Source: Psychrobacter sp. WY6 (lineage in GTDB: Bacteria > Pseudomonadota > Gammaproteobacteria > Pseudomonadales > Moraxellaceae). From it: 64,000 nt of DNA. This document shows positions 18,456-30,132 of the stretch, one piece after another (within the stretch, counting starts at the first letter, position 1; each line of letters opens with the position of its first letter). Position numbers and translations under genes: made by a program. Location: positions 496,001 to 560,000 of the forward strand of contig NZ_CP049902.1 in the NCBI RefSeq assembly GCF_018448495.1, given 5' to 3'. Below the pieces are notes generated by a model. The model saw only the letters and a program-made list of their open reading frames with translations. It was not told the origin of the DNA and searched no databases.

Positions 18456-18882
18456 TCTGCTTTTATATGTGGTGTCAGCTCACCACTAGGTGATTCTAAC
18501 AAGTAGGTTGTCACAAAATATGGTTCTGCTGGGAACTTTAGAGCTTCGGGAATTAGTGGGCCATTTACGCCTATACCGAAATTCTTAATATCAGCAAAGG
18601 ACTTTTCAGCAGCTATCAATGTGTCCTCTAAAATGCTGTGCATATATTGATTAAACAAAGATGCTTCCACAGCCCCAGACATTATCCCATGCTCAGAGAT
18701 AAGATTATAGTTATCGGGTATTTTTACTAACTGTGCCGTTCGATAGTCGGAACGAGCGAGTATGTTAAGAACAGTGCTTTTTCTTGATCGGTGGCATCTA
18801 ATGCATAAGCTCTAAACAAAAAACGCTGAACGACACCCGTCATTTGATCTACAATTGGCCACACATTTGCTACTAGCTCCAT
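18452..18882 (-). CDS. Unrecognised protein downstream of hsdS (one frame shift)
   Basis: ATG at 18882 lies 32 bases past hsdS and begins MELVANVWPIVDQMTGVVQR. A one-base shift near 18760 is needed to enter the frame LARSDYRTAQLVKIPDNYN, which is open to 18452. The total is about 142 residues, soluble, with an alpha/beta look and no cysteine cluster or transmembrane part. I do not recognise it. Position suggests it belongs to the hsdRMS transcript as an accessory gene, or replaced part of a second specificity gene of which the fragment at 18373-18455 remains. Confidence 0.45.
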
Positions 18883-18913
18883 AATGCTTTTCCTAATTAT
18901 AATTTTATAGTGA

Positions 18914-20155
18914 TTACTTTACTGTCACCTGACCATTCATTAGCATAGGTAGTAACCAGTCTCTTAGGTTCTCTAGCTTTTTATTCTCCAAAGTCTTAAC
19001 TTTTATTTGTCTAAATAGAGGATCAACTACTTCGTAATACTTAGTGAGTAGCTCTTTATTTGGGTATAACATATTTATTGAGCTAAAATCGCCCTTGTTC
19101 ATATTAGCGAATGTATTACCTGTTTTAGCTTTTGCTCCTTCAAAGTATGCTTTTATTGCGAAGTACAAATAATACATATTCAGCCGATTACTACAGACTA
19201 CAGAGTTTTCTGCTGATTAGTTTGTGATTTCTCGGTTACGAAACCAACTAACCCAGGACTGGCTATACATGTAACACAAATTGTATCCTCAGGAAGATAC
19301 TTATTTTTTGAGTATCCGCACCTTCAGATGTTAGCGTCTCTTCAGTCTGGACAATAAAAGTATTAGCACGAATATCGCCAATAGTTATAAAAGGAGTATC
19401 GCCATCGAAATACTCAGGCTTCTTTTTTGAAGGTGTTTTACCAGTTACAATATTTGGCTCAATATCCTCTATCGTTGAACTACTCCACCCCTCAGGTATC
19501 TCTCGCTTTAGCACTTCGTTATAAACCATCTTGCCGCCACACGATTTATAAGACTTGCCGTCTGCATTAGGGAAATCAAACTGTACAAACCAGTAGTCAT
19601 ATAGCGTCTTTGCCATAGCTTCTAGTTCGGCGTTGATTTGGTTGTTGAGCTCGATTTTTTTGTCAATAGAAATCAATATCTCAACAAGTCCATCTTGCGA
19701 ACTTCTTTCAGATGGTATGTAAATCTCTATATTTGAAAATGTAGATTTGTTTAGAATTGGCGTTCGAGTTACGGTAGCCTGTGAAAAAAGAAAATCTTTT
19801 TTGTTTTCAGCCAATAGTAAATATAAAAAGGGTTATATCTATCTCTAATATTAGTAATTGAGTTAATTTGTTGATTAGTTACACAAGCGCCTTCAACGAT
19901 GCCTATATTTCCCATATCCCAACCGATACATCCAACAAGTACACTAACTCCATTTAAAGTGCTGCTTTTTATACTGTCAAAACCTTGTTGGGTAACCATC
20001 CTTTCGGACTCAGTAATTAAAAAATGTTTATGTAAGTCTGTAGGACCTATAAACATATAATCATTGCCGTAGTTATTAGGATTACTAGTTTTAGGTGTTC
20101 TACCAGTAGTAACCGTACCTATATCACTAATTTTCACGTAGCTAAAGTTATTCAT
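18914..20155 (-). CDS. hsdS: Type I restriction specificity subunit HsdS (three frame shifts)
   Basis: DNA-recognition subunit of the HsdRMS complex. ATG 20155 overlaps the end of hsdM by eight bases. The first target-recognition domain opens MNNFSYVKISDIGTVTTGRT and contains VGCIGWDMGNIGIVEG. The central conserved helix region is IDKKIELNNQINAELEAMAK, then WFVQFDFPNADGK. The second domain starts at PEGWSSSTIEDIE, and the C-terminal conserved region ends LENLRDWLLPMLMNGQ. The frame changes near 19805, 19290 and 19215; at the last, one base is missing from the codons for TNQQINSVVC. If the shifts are real the system has no specificity subunit; the density of such shifts elsewhere makes error more likely. 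Confidence 0.82.
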
Positions 20156-21775
20156 ACTTTAACTCCGCCAACTGCTTTTTAATCTCATCCTCTAACTCAT
20201 GAGATTGCTTAAACAAGCTATCTAAATTATCAGTAAAGACTTGCATTTTTTCAGCGAACTGCTTAGGTGTATCAGTATATTCAATTTTTACCTCAAAATA
20301 TTGACCTGCACTCAGACTATAATTTTTTAAGCTTATATCTTCATAGCTGACTGTTACGGACAAATCGTCGACTTGCTGTTTGTTATTAAACACATTAACG
20401 ATCTGCTGCTCTTCATCAGCACTTAAGACAGTCTTTTGGGTTTACCTTCCTTAACTTTCTTACCTAGATTTGACGCATCAACCAATACGACATCGCCATC
20501 ATTACTATCATCAATAAATAAAATTGATACGTTTGTCCCTGTAGTGGCAAAGATATTGGATGGCATAGACACCACACCAGCAAGCATTTTATCATCGATT
20601 AATTTTTGGCGAATTTTTTTACCAATACCAGTAGAGGTAATAAAACCAGTCGGTACGACCACCGCTGCCTTACCACCTTTTTTGAGCGAGGTAATAATAT
20701 GCTGTAAAAAGAGCTGATAAATTGCCATACTCTCTTTTTCCTTTTTGGGTATAGTGGGAATACCTGCAAAGAAACGTTCTTTGTTCTCGTTGCTATCTAG
20801 GGCATCTCGATAATCGCTAAAGTCTAGCTTAAATGGTGGATTGGAGACTATATAGTCAAACTTCTTAAGCTTATCATCGTCCTTATGATAAGGGTGATAA
20901 ATGGTATTACCTTGAATCACGTTAGGTATAGAATGCACTAAATTATTTAAGATTAGGTTTAAGCGTAATAGGTTCGATGACTTTTGCGAGATGTCTTGGG
21001 TGTAGATGGTACAACGGTCTTCACCGATGGCATGGGCAACGTTCATCAATAGCGTACCTGAACCTGCTGAAGGGTCGTAACAGGTGACATCCCTTACCGT
21101 ACCACGCTCCGCTTGTGGCACCAGTATCTCAGCCATAATGCGAGCAACTGCATGTGGTGTGAAATACTCAGCATATTTACCGCCCGAGTTACTGTTATAG
21201 TCTTTAATTAAGTACTCAAAAATACCTGCATAAAAATCGAATTTTTGGTCAAAGATACGCTCAAAACTAAACTCGATCAGCTTATTAATAACAGCACGGC
21301 AAAAATCATCACGCTTAGACTCATCAGCGATGTATTGGCTGAGACGATCAAACAGAACAACTTTCGCTCCACCGTCTGTTTTTACCGCAAAGATGTCGTT
21401 GTTCTTAATCGCGATATCAATCAGCGTGTCATCAAATAGCTTAGCAAAGTCAGGCGCGTTACTTTGGCTGAACAGATAGCTGATAAAGTGCTGAGGCTCC
21501 AAACGAGCAGTATCTGAGCTCATCTGTAGCTGTAGCATCTCATAGTCTTCTTCACTCATATCACTAAGCGACTTTTCCCAGTTATCCACCTTGGCGATAT
21601 CTTCATCTATTTTTTTAGCTTCATAAGCAAATTTATCATTTAGAAACTTGTACAAGAATATCTGTGTGATAATTTTGAACTCGTTACCATCATTACCTAG
21701 ACCATAATTGGCACAAATACTTTTTAAACTATCGATTAATTCTTGGGTTTTCGCTTTAAACTCAAGCTCTACCAT
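20148..21775 (-). CDS. hsdM: Type I restriction DNA methyltransferase HsdM (one frame shift)
   Basis: N6-adenine methyltransferase subunit. The N-terminal HsdM_N helical domain occupies residues 1-150. The catalytic core has the cofactor site DPSAGSGTLL (about 235-244) and the catalytic NPPF (about 302), then the family pattern KGGKAAVVVPTGF. The frame stops at 20423, shortly after GKPKR; one extra base near 20430 joins it to the frame VLSADEEQQIVNVFNNKQQ, which runs to 20148. The total is about 540 residues, normal for HsdM. It overlaps the hsdR stop by seven bases at the start and hsdS by eight bases at the end, a tight operon. Confidence 0.9.
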
Positions 21776-24700
21776 GGTCTTGCTCCAACGTTGTATTCAT
21801 TTATATATTCTGAGACAACCAGCTTATTGATGTAGCGTGAACTGTCAGGTTTTAATTTGATTTTGTGGTCTTTCATAAAACGTTTAATAACGATGGGCAT
21901 CATCTGCCCCTCAAAGTAGCTTTCGTTATCGACGATCTGACTACTATTGAGTACCTTTTCATCCGCATCATTTTTTACAGCCATTAGTGCTTCATGTATG
22001 GTACGTTCGGAACTGTTTATATCCGTCTGCTGAGGCTCAGTTAGGCGCTTATGTATGCGAGCATATTTAGCATCACCTTTATATTTCTGCCGCATTTGCT
22101 CATTCATACGGTTGAGCTCTTTTATGCGTTTATGAATTTTAGTGAGCTCATCAATATTTGCATTCATCTGCTCTTGTGAGACTTCGCTAAGCTTTCTCTT
22201 CTTAAAGAGTCGTTCTAATTCTTCTCTTAGGCTGATAAACTCAGGATCTCGTTGATCAAAATTGCTAGCCATTGCTTCACGAGTTTTACGTAGCGTACTT
22301 TTAAGCTCATCAGCTAAGACCAGTTCTTCTTCGCCTATTTTAGTAAACTTAAATATCACATCCTCTAATGCTTGGTTAAGTAAATTACTTGTACCTATAC
22401 CCTGCTCTAGATTTTGCTTGGTATTTAATAAATCAAGATGATGACTGGTCTCTCGGTAAAGAACGTTTAACTTGTTAAAATCAAGCTCTTCTAAGAATTT
22501 ATAGTCACCTTGGAGCCGAACCAGATTATATAGACTTCTAGCATCAGCCAGTACCTTTTTAAGGCTCAGTACCGTTTCTCTATCTTGAATCTGGCTAATT
22601 TGATCGCTGAATAACTCCATGTTGTCCGTCTCGTAAAGAAACAGTACGTCCTTAACATGCTCAATTTCCTGCTGTATCTCTTCATGCGATTTAAACAGAT
22701 GTGAGTAACTCTCCATCTCATCGCCAAACTCTGATTGTAGCTCTTCAAAATAGGCTTTATTAGTTGCATCAAACTCTTTACTGATATCTGCAAAATCAAC
22801 CACGTAGCCATATCTAAAATCTTTATAGGTACGGTTCACACGAGTGAGCGCTTGCAAGAGATTGTGTGCACGAATCATACGTCCAAGGTATAGCTTCTTC
22901 AAACGCTTGGCATCAAAGCCAGTCAATAGCATGTTGTACACAAATAAAATATCTATCTTTCCAGCCTTAAAATCCTCCACCCAGTCCTTACGTTCTTCTT
23001 TAGTACCAACATCGTGCAAAATCAGCTGGGCAGATTTGACTTTTACCTCTTCATGACGGATCTCTGCTAAGGTTTTAACATTCGAATCCGACGCTTGATT
23101 GTTAATAGCTGCTTCGTCTTGAGCATAGAGTTTATTAAACAGCTCGTACATATACTTGGCTTGCGGTGCGCTATCACAAATGACCATGCCGCCTATACTT
23201 GCATCATTTAGCGCTCCACGACTGTTCTCAAAGTCTGTGACAATGTATTTAATCATCGGCTCAACAAAACAAGAATGAGCGTATATGTCCTCACGCTTAA
23301 CATCACCTACCAGCACCTTAGCTTTAGCAAGTGCTTCTTGTAAAATCAGTTTATACTCGGTAGATATCTCTTCTCTTATCAGTCGCAGGGTATAGCCATC
23401 AGCAATAGAAGCATTGTAATAGTACTTATGGATATAATCGCCAAACAAGGCTCTTGAATTATAGTCATCACCCAATAGCGGTGTACCTGTCAGACCGATT
23501 TTAATAGCATTAGGATCTGATTCTTTTAGATTGGCTAAAAAACTGCCTTTAGGATTATAGCTACGATGCACTTCATCTAAAAAATATATTCGCTGAATAT
23601 CAACGTTATAGTCTTTGGTCGAAGCAACGTCAGGATCGTCTTTAAACTTGTGTATATTGACTACTGTAATCTCAGGTACGCCTGCATCATTGTGAATGGC
23701 TTTGGTTGCTTTGATATCACGAGCAAAATCATCTCTGGAGTCAACGGTTCGAACTCTTAGACCACGCGCTGTAAACTCACGCTGTGCCTGTTGTAGTAAG
23801 TCTAATCGATCAACGATGAAATAAAACTTAGGTGTTATTCGTTGCTTTTGAAAATAGTCTGTTAGGAAGCGCACATTATAAAAAGCCAAGGCAGTTTTAC
23901 CGCTGCCTTGTGTATGCCAGATAATACCTTTTCTAATACCCTCATCGAGCTTATTACCAATAGCCTTAGTCGCAAATATCTGCGGATAACGCATGATATG
24001 TTTCTCTAGCCCTTTAGTCTCGTTCACATAAACCAGCGCATAACGCAGAACGAATGCCAATCGCTCACGACTGAGTAAAGAGGTACAGATGCTATTAGTA
24101 GGACGTTCTGGCTGCTTATTGGTTTGGAACTCTGAGCTATTTCGAATGACTTCTAAGTTATTATCCTTCAGTACTCTAAGCTCATCAGCGTCAGTAACTG
24201 GTTCTAGTAATGCCGTATAGTTGAACGTCTCTTCTTCACGGAAATAGTTGAATATCGGTTTGTGGTAAGAGAACTGGCGTAAAAGGCTCCACGTAATGGT
24301 TCAGGATCGCCATCCACATATTCCATGTTGTTTGAAAAAATCATAAACTGCGTAATATTAACGAACCGTTTGAACTTAGGGTTCTCAAATCGTGTATTGA
24401 TACGATTTCTCTCAGCGATAATACCTTCTCGATTATGCGGCTTTTTGACCTCTATAAATACTAATGGCATGCCGTTAATGAGCAAGGTGATGTCAGGACG
24501 GAATTCTTCGTCGCCATTTTTGCAGGTCAGCTCCGTAACCACATGAAAGCTATTATTGTTAAATTTTTCGAAATCAATCAGCTTCGTACCTGAACGCTCA
24601 GATAGCTTGTCAAAAAAAGCTTTCCCTAAATCTTCATTGTCTAAGAGCAACTTCACATCTTCGAATAGGCGTTTGACCTCATCGTCTTTAATGCTCCCAT

Positions 24701-24851
24701 TTATTCGCATCATGGCATCATGAAAAAGTTCAGGGAAAATGTTGGTATCGATATCCCATTTGGCATCTTTAAGCGATAAGTATTGATAACCTAGCTTCAT
24801 CAAATGAAGGATTGTTGGGATTTTTACACGGGAATCTTCATTGAAGCTCAT
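21769..24851 (-). CDS. hsdR: Type I restriction endonuclease subunit HsdR (one frame shift)
   Basis: Motor and nuclease subunit. From ATG 24851 the PD-(D/E)XK site appears as EFRPDITLLING and FIEVKKP (about residues 116-138). The frame changes near 24262 (one base lost after AFYASS; the second frame continues YHKPIFNYFREEE). Walker A is HTQGSGKT, the DEAD-box-like motif is FLDEVHRS, and motif III is GLTGTPL. Further helicase blocks include GFDAKRLKKLYLGR and QALTRVNR. The C-terminal part is a long helical region. The total is about 1,027 residues. The gene is first in the operon (R-M-S), so its promoter lies in 24852-25327, opposite the WYL regulator gene. Confidence 0.9.
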
Positions 24852-25324
24852 GATGAATAGCTCACTTAATCAATAATAAAATGGTTGTAGTAGCAAATCT
24901 ATAGATAAGAGTCACTATACGTCAATCGGTGTCGTTAGTTTTTTTCATTTTAGGCATCAGTATAGCAATATCAGATAAATTTTGAATGCTTCTACCTATA
25001 GGCTAACCCCTGTAGGTCTTAGCTTAAGCTATCAAACTCCAATTTAACTATTATGATTATAGGCATTTCATACTTTCACGATTGCTCTCATTAGTTGAGA
25101 ACTTTTTTACGGGTTTAATATTATTGAATGCGATTAGCCTATCCTTAGACACAACCTGTCATTACTACCATTTATACTTGCTAACATAAACCAAGGAAAA
25201 AGTAGGCTCAATAATACGAACAACTGAATATTTGTTTTATTTCTATTGACACCAATGTATAAAAGCAGATAATTACAATCTTGTAATAAAAAATAATATA
25301 TAGCAACAAAATAGGATATATACG
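24852..25324. other. Divergent promoter region between hsdR and the WYL regulator
   Basis: About 470 bases, AT-rich, no ORF with a plausible start. It must carry the hsdRMS promoter and that of the regulator. I saw no long palindrome that could be named as an operator. Confidence 0.4.
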
Positions 25325-25327
25325 TTG

Positions 25328-26228
25328 ATGGGCAGTAAAAAACACGAACGTTTGGCTTATCGGCTATCAGATATCATCATCCGCCTAAACAACGGTGAGC
25401 GTCTAAACATTGACACGCTTACCCAAGACTATCAAGTCTGTACCCGTACGCTTAAACGCGATTTTCAAGAGCGCTTAGCCATGCTGGACTTTAGTGACTC
25501 AGGTCCAGTTTTTTATCAGCTTTCACCCAATCGAGTTGGATATTTGAACTTGACTGAGATTAAACGCTTTGCAAATTTTGCAAGTGTGCAAGACTTACTG
25601 CCTAAGATTGACCGACAGTTTTTTATGACAAGCTAAATCAGAGTATTGTGATAAAAGGTTTTGACTATGAAAATATTCAAGCACGAACTCAAGAATTTAA
25701 TCTCATTAATCAAGCCATTAGGGATTGCCGAATAATTACTTTTGATTATCAAAAAGTCAGAAAGCAAAGTAGTGAAAATGCGAAAAACACTATCATCTTG
25801 AACCCTATCATCTCCTTAATAAAAATGGTATTTGGTATGTGATAGGTAGACATGATGCACAAACGCGTAATTTTTGTTTTACCCAAATATCTAATCTGTG
25901 TGTCACTGACAAGACCTTTGACTGTGATGAGCAAATTAAAGCAGGTTTAATAAACACAGATAGCTTATTTTTTGATAATCACATCAATGAGATTGTATTG
26001 CAGGTCAGTGCTAAGGTAGCAGGGTATTTTGAGCGACGAGACCTACTACCTAATCAAGAATTGATTCGTAAGCTGGATAATGGCGATCTATTGCTGGCTT
26101 GTCGTCAGGTTCACCCACGTGAGGTCATACCGATTGTGCAATATTGGCTACCCCATATCAAAATTATCAGTCCCTCTACTGTTCAGGAGCAAATGGAGAA
26201 AGTTTTAAAAAGCTATGTGTCTATGTAG
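25328..26228 (+). CDS. WYL-domain transcription regulator (two frame shifts)
   Basis: N-terminal winged helix (RLSDIIIRLNNGERLNIDTLTQDYQVCTRTL is the HTH region, residues about 11-41), then a WYL sensor domain (RIITFDYQKVRKQ; NGIWYVIGRHDAQTRNFCFTQIS) and the WCX-type C-terminus (LQVSAKVAGYFERRDLLP; VHPREVIPIVQYWLP). The frame stops at 25636 after one T is lost from the T-run near 25620, and again near 25820 inside the NGIWYV stretch. Restored, the protein is about 300 residues. WYL regulators commonly control defence genes in response to nucleic-acid ligands. It lies between hsdRMS (divergent) and the unrecognised four-gene module (same strand, 88 bases on), and may control either. Confidence 0.8.
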
Positions 26229-26316
26229 AAAGGTTTCATAAGCAATATTGAGATGACTGTTTTACTATTAACTTCCATTAAATCAAGGGAAGTAACTGAT
26301 ATTTAAGAGGTTGATA

Positions 26317-27856
26317 ATGAATACTGTAGTTAAGGAATATAAGCAGCAAAGAGGTATGGCTTCTGACTTACGAAATATTGCAATCGCAAGCGCAGAGCAC
26401 GAACTGATTCAACGTTATGGTACAGCAGGTAGTCAGTTTTTAACTGGTCTTCGCGGTATTGATCATGAAACTGCTAAAGAATTTGATAGAAGCCTGCTGA
26501 GTATAGCTGAAGGGAAATTAAATCCTGATTATTATGAACAGAACATAAAACAGCAGGCAGGGTATTCAGCTGAGGTTGCCAGCGTTTCAAAACGTAATGC
26601 TGACGCTATTATTAATAAGGAAGCGCCTCGCTTTGCTAGAAGTGAAGATACTGTAGGCTATGGTAAGAATCATAGTGTGGTTGACATCGTAGAGTTATTA
26701 GATGAAACCGAAATTACTTCACAGATGAAGTTTGTCACGAACAAAGAAAACCTACTAAAAAGTATCGCTTGCGGGGAGGGTAAATCGAAAGATTTTTCAC
26801 GTTATCTTAGCGTTGATAAACTTGAAGTACCTACCGAACAAGTTAGTGAGATGAAAGCCATATGTCGAAGCGAAGCTCAGAAACTTACTGAACAAAGTGA
26901 GGTTCTTAAAAATCTAGGTAAGACCGAGCTAGCCGATAAAGCATTGAAACAAGCAAAGAACTATGAAGCATTAGAAAATAAAATAACAGACTCTGGATTA
27001 ACGACTGAAGAAGCCATTAATATAGGCTCGACCCTAAGCCATGGTTCGTAAGGATATCGCTAAGGTAAGTCATAGAGCTGGTGTTGAAGGTTTAAAGTTT
27101 GGTGTGGCTATTGGTGGCTCTATCTCTGCTGTAAATAATATAGCTGTTTATTCCGGAGATAAAGAGTTCTCAGAAGCTGTACTGGCTACAAGTAAAGACA
27201 CTCTTATTTCAGGGGCAACTGGCTATGCTACAGCGGCTTCAGGTACGGCCATAAAAACTTATATGGCACAGTCATCCAAAGAAGTTTTACGTAACATCTC
27301 AAAAAGCAATATGCCAGCGATGGTAGTAACCGCTTGCCTATCAACGGGTAAAAGTATAAAGAAGTATGCTATCGGTGAGCTTAATGAAGCGGAGCTTGCT
27401 CAGGATATTGGTTTATCAGTTACCGGTATGATGTCGTCTTCCATGTTTGCCACTATTGGTCAAGTCGCCATACCTATTCCAGTTTTAGGTGCTTTAATTG
27501 GCGGTATGGTTGGTTACGCTCTAACCAATACAGTATATCAAAGCTTCTTCGACGTTTTAAAAGACGCTAAGTTATCGACCGAACGTAGACAACTTGTAGA
27601 AATACAATGTGAAGCTGCAAGGTTACTTTCAAAAGAATATGAATTAAAAATTAAGGAGCTATTTTCCTACCGTATCAAAGAGTTAGAAGTATATAGCAAT
27701 GATATGTTCGAGGCTTTGGACTCACCTGAGATTGATCCTGAAGAGTTTTGCTTAAGAATGAATCGCTTCGCTGAAGAACTTGGGACAAAAATTTCTATCA
27801 AAAATATGGCTGAACTAGATGAAGCCATGCTCTCTGACCTACCATTAATAATATAA
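26317..27856 (+). CDS. Module gene 1: two-part protein with glycine-rich membrane segment (one frame shift)
   Basis: The start at 26317 has AGAGG ahead of it. About 510 residues once a one-base shift near 27045 is bridged (GSTLSHG to KDIAKVSHRAGVEG). The first 240 residues are soluble and helical, with charged repeats (TELADKALKQAKNYEALENKI). The second half holds small-residue-rich hydrophobic stretches: FGVAIGGSISAVNNIAVY, then MMSSSMFATIGQVAIPIPVL with ALIGGMVGYALT, a glycine-zipper-like hairpin. A helical, acidic C-terminus ends DLPLII. I cannot name the family. It opens an apparent operon whose genes follow at 10 bases, 9 bases and an overlap. Confidence 0.6.
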
Positions 27857-27866
27857 GGCAATAGCT

Positions 27867-28642
27867 ATGTTTTTAAAAGAATTACAAGAAGAATCGCAAA
27901 AAACTTTATTTTTAGAGTTAACTGCTCTCATCATGATGGCAGAAGGCGATAAAGACAACCTCTAAACAAATAAAAAAAGTAAAACTAGATAATAAAAGTT
28001 CTGCTTTTTTCCAAAATATTGATGAGAACGAAATAAAAGTTTTATCAGAATATGCTGTAGAACTTGGAGAAAATAGTCTTGATGGTTTGCTCTCTTCAAA
28101 CGGCTATGACTCCAATAAGCCTGTAGAAGAGTCAAGTATTATCACTAGTAGTATATTAAATAGAATGGCATTTGCGACGAATAGCTTATTAAATAGTAGA
28201 TATAAATTAAGATCTATTCTTGAAGAACAAGCAAATTTAGCATTTGATGAATACAGTCAGTTAGAAGGCTTTAAAAAAGAGGCAATGTTGACTCTTATTT
28301 CAAGTGGCGTAGATGTTTTAAAAATCAATCCTAAAATGGTCGAAGAGGCCATGTTGACTACCTCTATTTTAAAGCAAAAAATACTTAGACGTACTGCTAA
28401 GGAACTAATTTCTATTAAGAAAGATTCACTTGGTAAATTTGAAAGCAAAGAAAAAAATAATATTATTTGAACTGATTGGTGCCGGCTATAGTAGTGGTCA
28501 TTTTGGCGATGAAGAAAGATCGCTCCTACTTTATATCTGTGAACTACTGCGTATCGAAAGTGAGTACATTGAAGAATTTCTAGAGGTTTCAGAAAGGCTT
28601 TTTACGATAAATAAAGATCTAGCAATATTAATAAACGAATAG
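27867..28642 (+). CDS. Module gene 2: TerB-like helical protein (two frame shifts)
   Basis: ATG 27867 begins MFLKELQEESQKTLFLELTA, followed by LIMMAEGDKD, which has the look of a TerB-type helix pair with an acidic metal-like loop. One inserted base near 27957 shifts to the frame holding most of the protein (DENEIKVLSEYAVELGENS and KKEAMLTLISSGVDVLK). A second, in the A-run near 28450, leads to a clearer TerB-like end (FELIGAGYSSGHFGDEERSL, then LLYICELLRIESEYIEEFLE). Total about 257 residues. TerB domains occur in the tellurite-resistance/stress-response systems and in phage-defence modules; the domain call is by eye. No TerC, TerD or other ter genes are near. Confidence 0.52.
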
Positions 28643-28651
28643 GAAAATATT

Positions 28652-29660
28652 ATGCCAATTCCACTAATAATAGGGGTTGTTGCTGGCGTAGCTGGAGCAG
28701 CAAAAACTGGAAAAGCTTTCTATGATAATAAAAAAGCAAGCGAAGCCAATGATACAGCTCAAGGCATAGCAAGACGTGCAGAATGGGGTCTAGAAGAATC
28801 TCGTGAGAAGTGCCAAGTAGCATTAGCAGATTTAGGTGCAAAAAAAGCTGATACTTTATCAAATCATGTAAATACCTTTATCACTACTTTTGGAAAGATC
28901 AAAAATATAGACTTTCAACATGATGGCAACTTAGGAAATTTAACAGTCAAAGAGTTTAGTGATGTCGTACTCAAAGAGTTAAGCAGGATGTTTCATTTGT
29001 CATTGATTCTGGCTTAGGTGCAGGTGGTGGTGCTATGGCAGGAACTCTGACTGCTTTTGGAGCCTATAATGGGACTATGATGTTCGCGGCAGCAAGCACA
29101 GGTACTGCTATTAGTTCATTAAGCGGCGTAGCTGCCACTATGCAACCCTTGCTTGGTTAGGTGGTGGTAGCTTAGCCTCTGGAGGTATGGGAATGGCTGG
29201 AGGCGCATTAGCACTTAATGCTTTGGCCGCAGGCCCTGGTTTACTCATTGCTGGATGGTACATGGGTAGCAAAGCAAAGACTAAATTAAATGACGCTCAC
29301 AGCAATATCGCTAAGGCTGAAGAGTTTGCAGCTGATATAGATAAAGCCATAGCTCTTACAAAAGGAATAGAGGAAGTCGCCTACAGAGCCTCAGAGATCA
29401 TTTCTACCTTACGCAAACATTTGCGTCGTAATTTAAAAGCTCTTGAAGAAGTAATTGAAAGACAAGGTACTGATTATTCACAATATGATCAGGAAGCAAA
29501 AATGGCTGTCTTGAAGAATGTAAAGATTATTCAAGTTCTCAAAGTAGCTATCGATACTCCAATTCTTGATGAAGATGGCAGCATATACGGTAGTGCCTCT
29601 GCAAACCTAGCTCGAATTGACTCTAGTATTAATGATGGTTTTTATAAAGAAAATGTCTAA
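28652..29660 (+). CDS. Module gene 3: glycine-zipper membrane protein (two frame shifts)
   Basis: ATG 28652 begins MPIPLIIGVVAGVAGAAKTG, a hydrophobic segment with GxxxG spacing. An amphipathic helical region follows (ESREKCQVALADLGAKKADT). A shift near 28985 opens SGLGAGGGAMAGTLTAFGAY; another near 29133 (one A missing) opens WLGGGSLASGGMGMAGGALA and LLIAGWYMGSKAK. Two glycine-packed membrane hairpins are therefore predicted, followed by a long helical tail (AEEFAADIDKAIALTKGIEE). Total about 336 residues. The shape recalls pore-forming or membrane-perturbing effectors, but that is inference only. The last codons overlap the start of the next gene. Confidence 0.58.
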
Positions 29661-29919
29661 ACTCTCGTTTCCTTGTACAGCATGTGGGCAGTGTTGTAAA
29701 AAAGTCAATCTAAGTGAACAAACTGACTACCTGAATCGAGGTGATGGCACTTGCCGTCACTTCGATGATAATAGTTTGCTTTGCACCATTTATGAATACC
29801 GCCCTCTTATTTGCCGTGTAGAAGACTATTACGAAAAACATCTTTCACATTTGTATGAATGGGATGGATTTGTAAAAATGAATTTGGAAGTCTGTGAACA
29901 GCTTAAAGATGGAAAGTAG
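29653..29919 (+). CDS. Module gene 4: YkgJ-type CxxCxxCC protein
   Basis: 88 residues. ATG 29653 overlaps the stop of gene 3 by eight bases. The metal-binding box FPCTACGQCCKKV is at residues 7-19; further cysteines follow in DGTCRHF, LLCTIYEYRPLICRV and LEVCEQL, as in YkgJ/CxxCxxCC proteins that bind Zn or an Fe-S cluster. These are usually of unknown function. The overlap argues for co-translation with the membrane protein. The gene is intact in one frame. Confidence 0.8.
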   Translation: MSKLSFPCTACGQCCKKVNLSEQTDYLNRGDGTCRHFDDNSLLCTIYEYRPLICRVEDYYEKHLSHLYEWDGFVKMNLEVCEQLKDGK

Positions 29920-30132
29920 CTATCTTAGTTTAGATTATTAGGAATATCTCGTTATCCAAAGTTTTAATGATAAATAGCAGTAGAAAGTATAAATGTTAAG
30001 ATAGCAGAAAGAGCGTAGATCACCAAAAAGCGTTTTTTAGTGATAGTATGTGTTTGAAATCACATAGTCAAATATAAATATTTTGTTACAATATAAATTG
30101 TAACAAGAGCTTGCGGACAATACTTGCAACTT

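Noticed and set aside
25328-29919. A tellurite-resistance (ter) operon
   Set aside because: Only one TerB-like protein is present; no TerC, TerD, TerE or TerZ homologue was seen.
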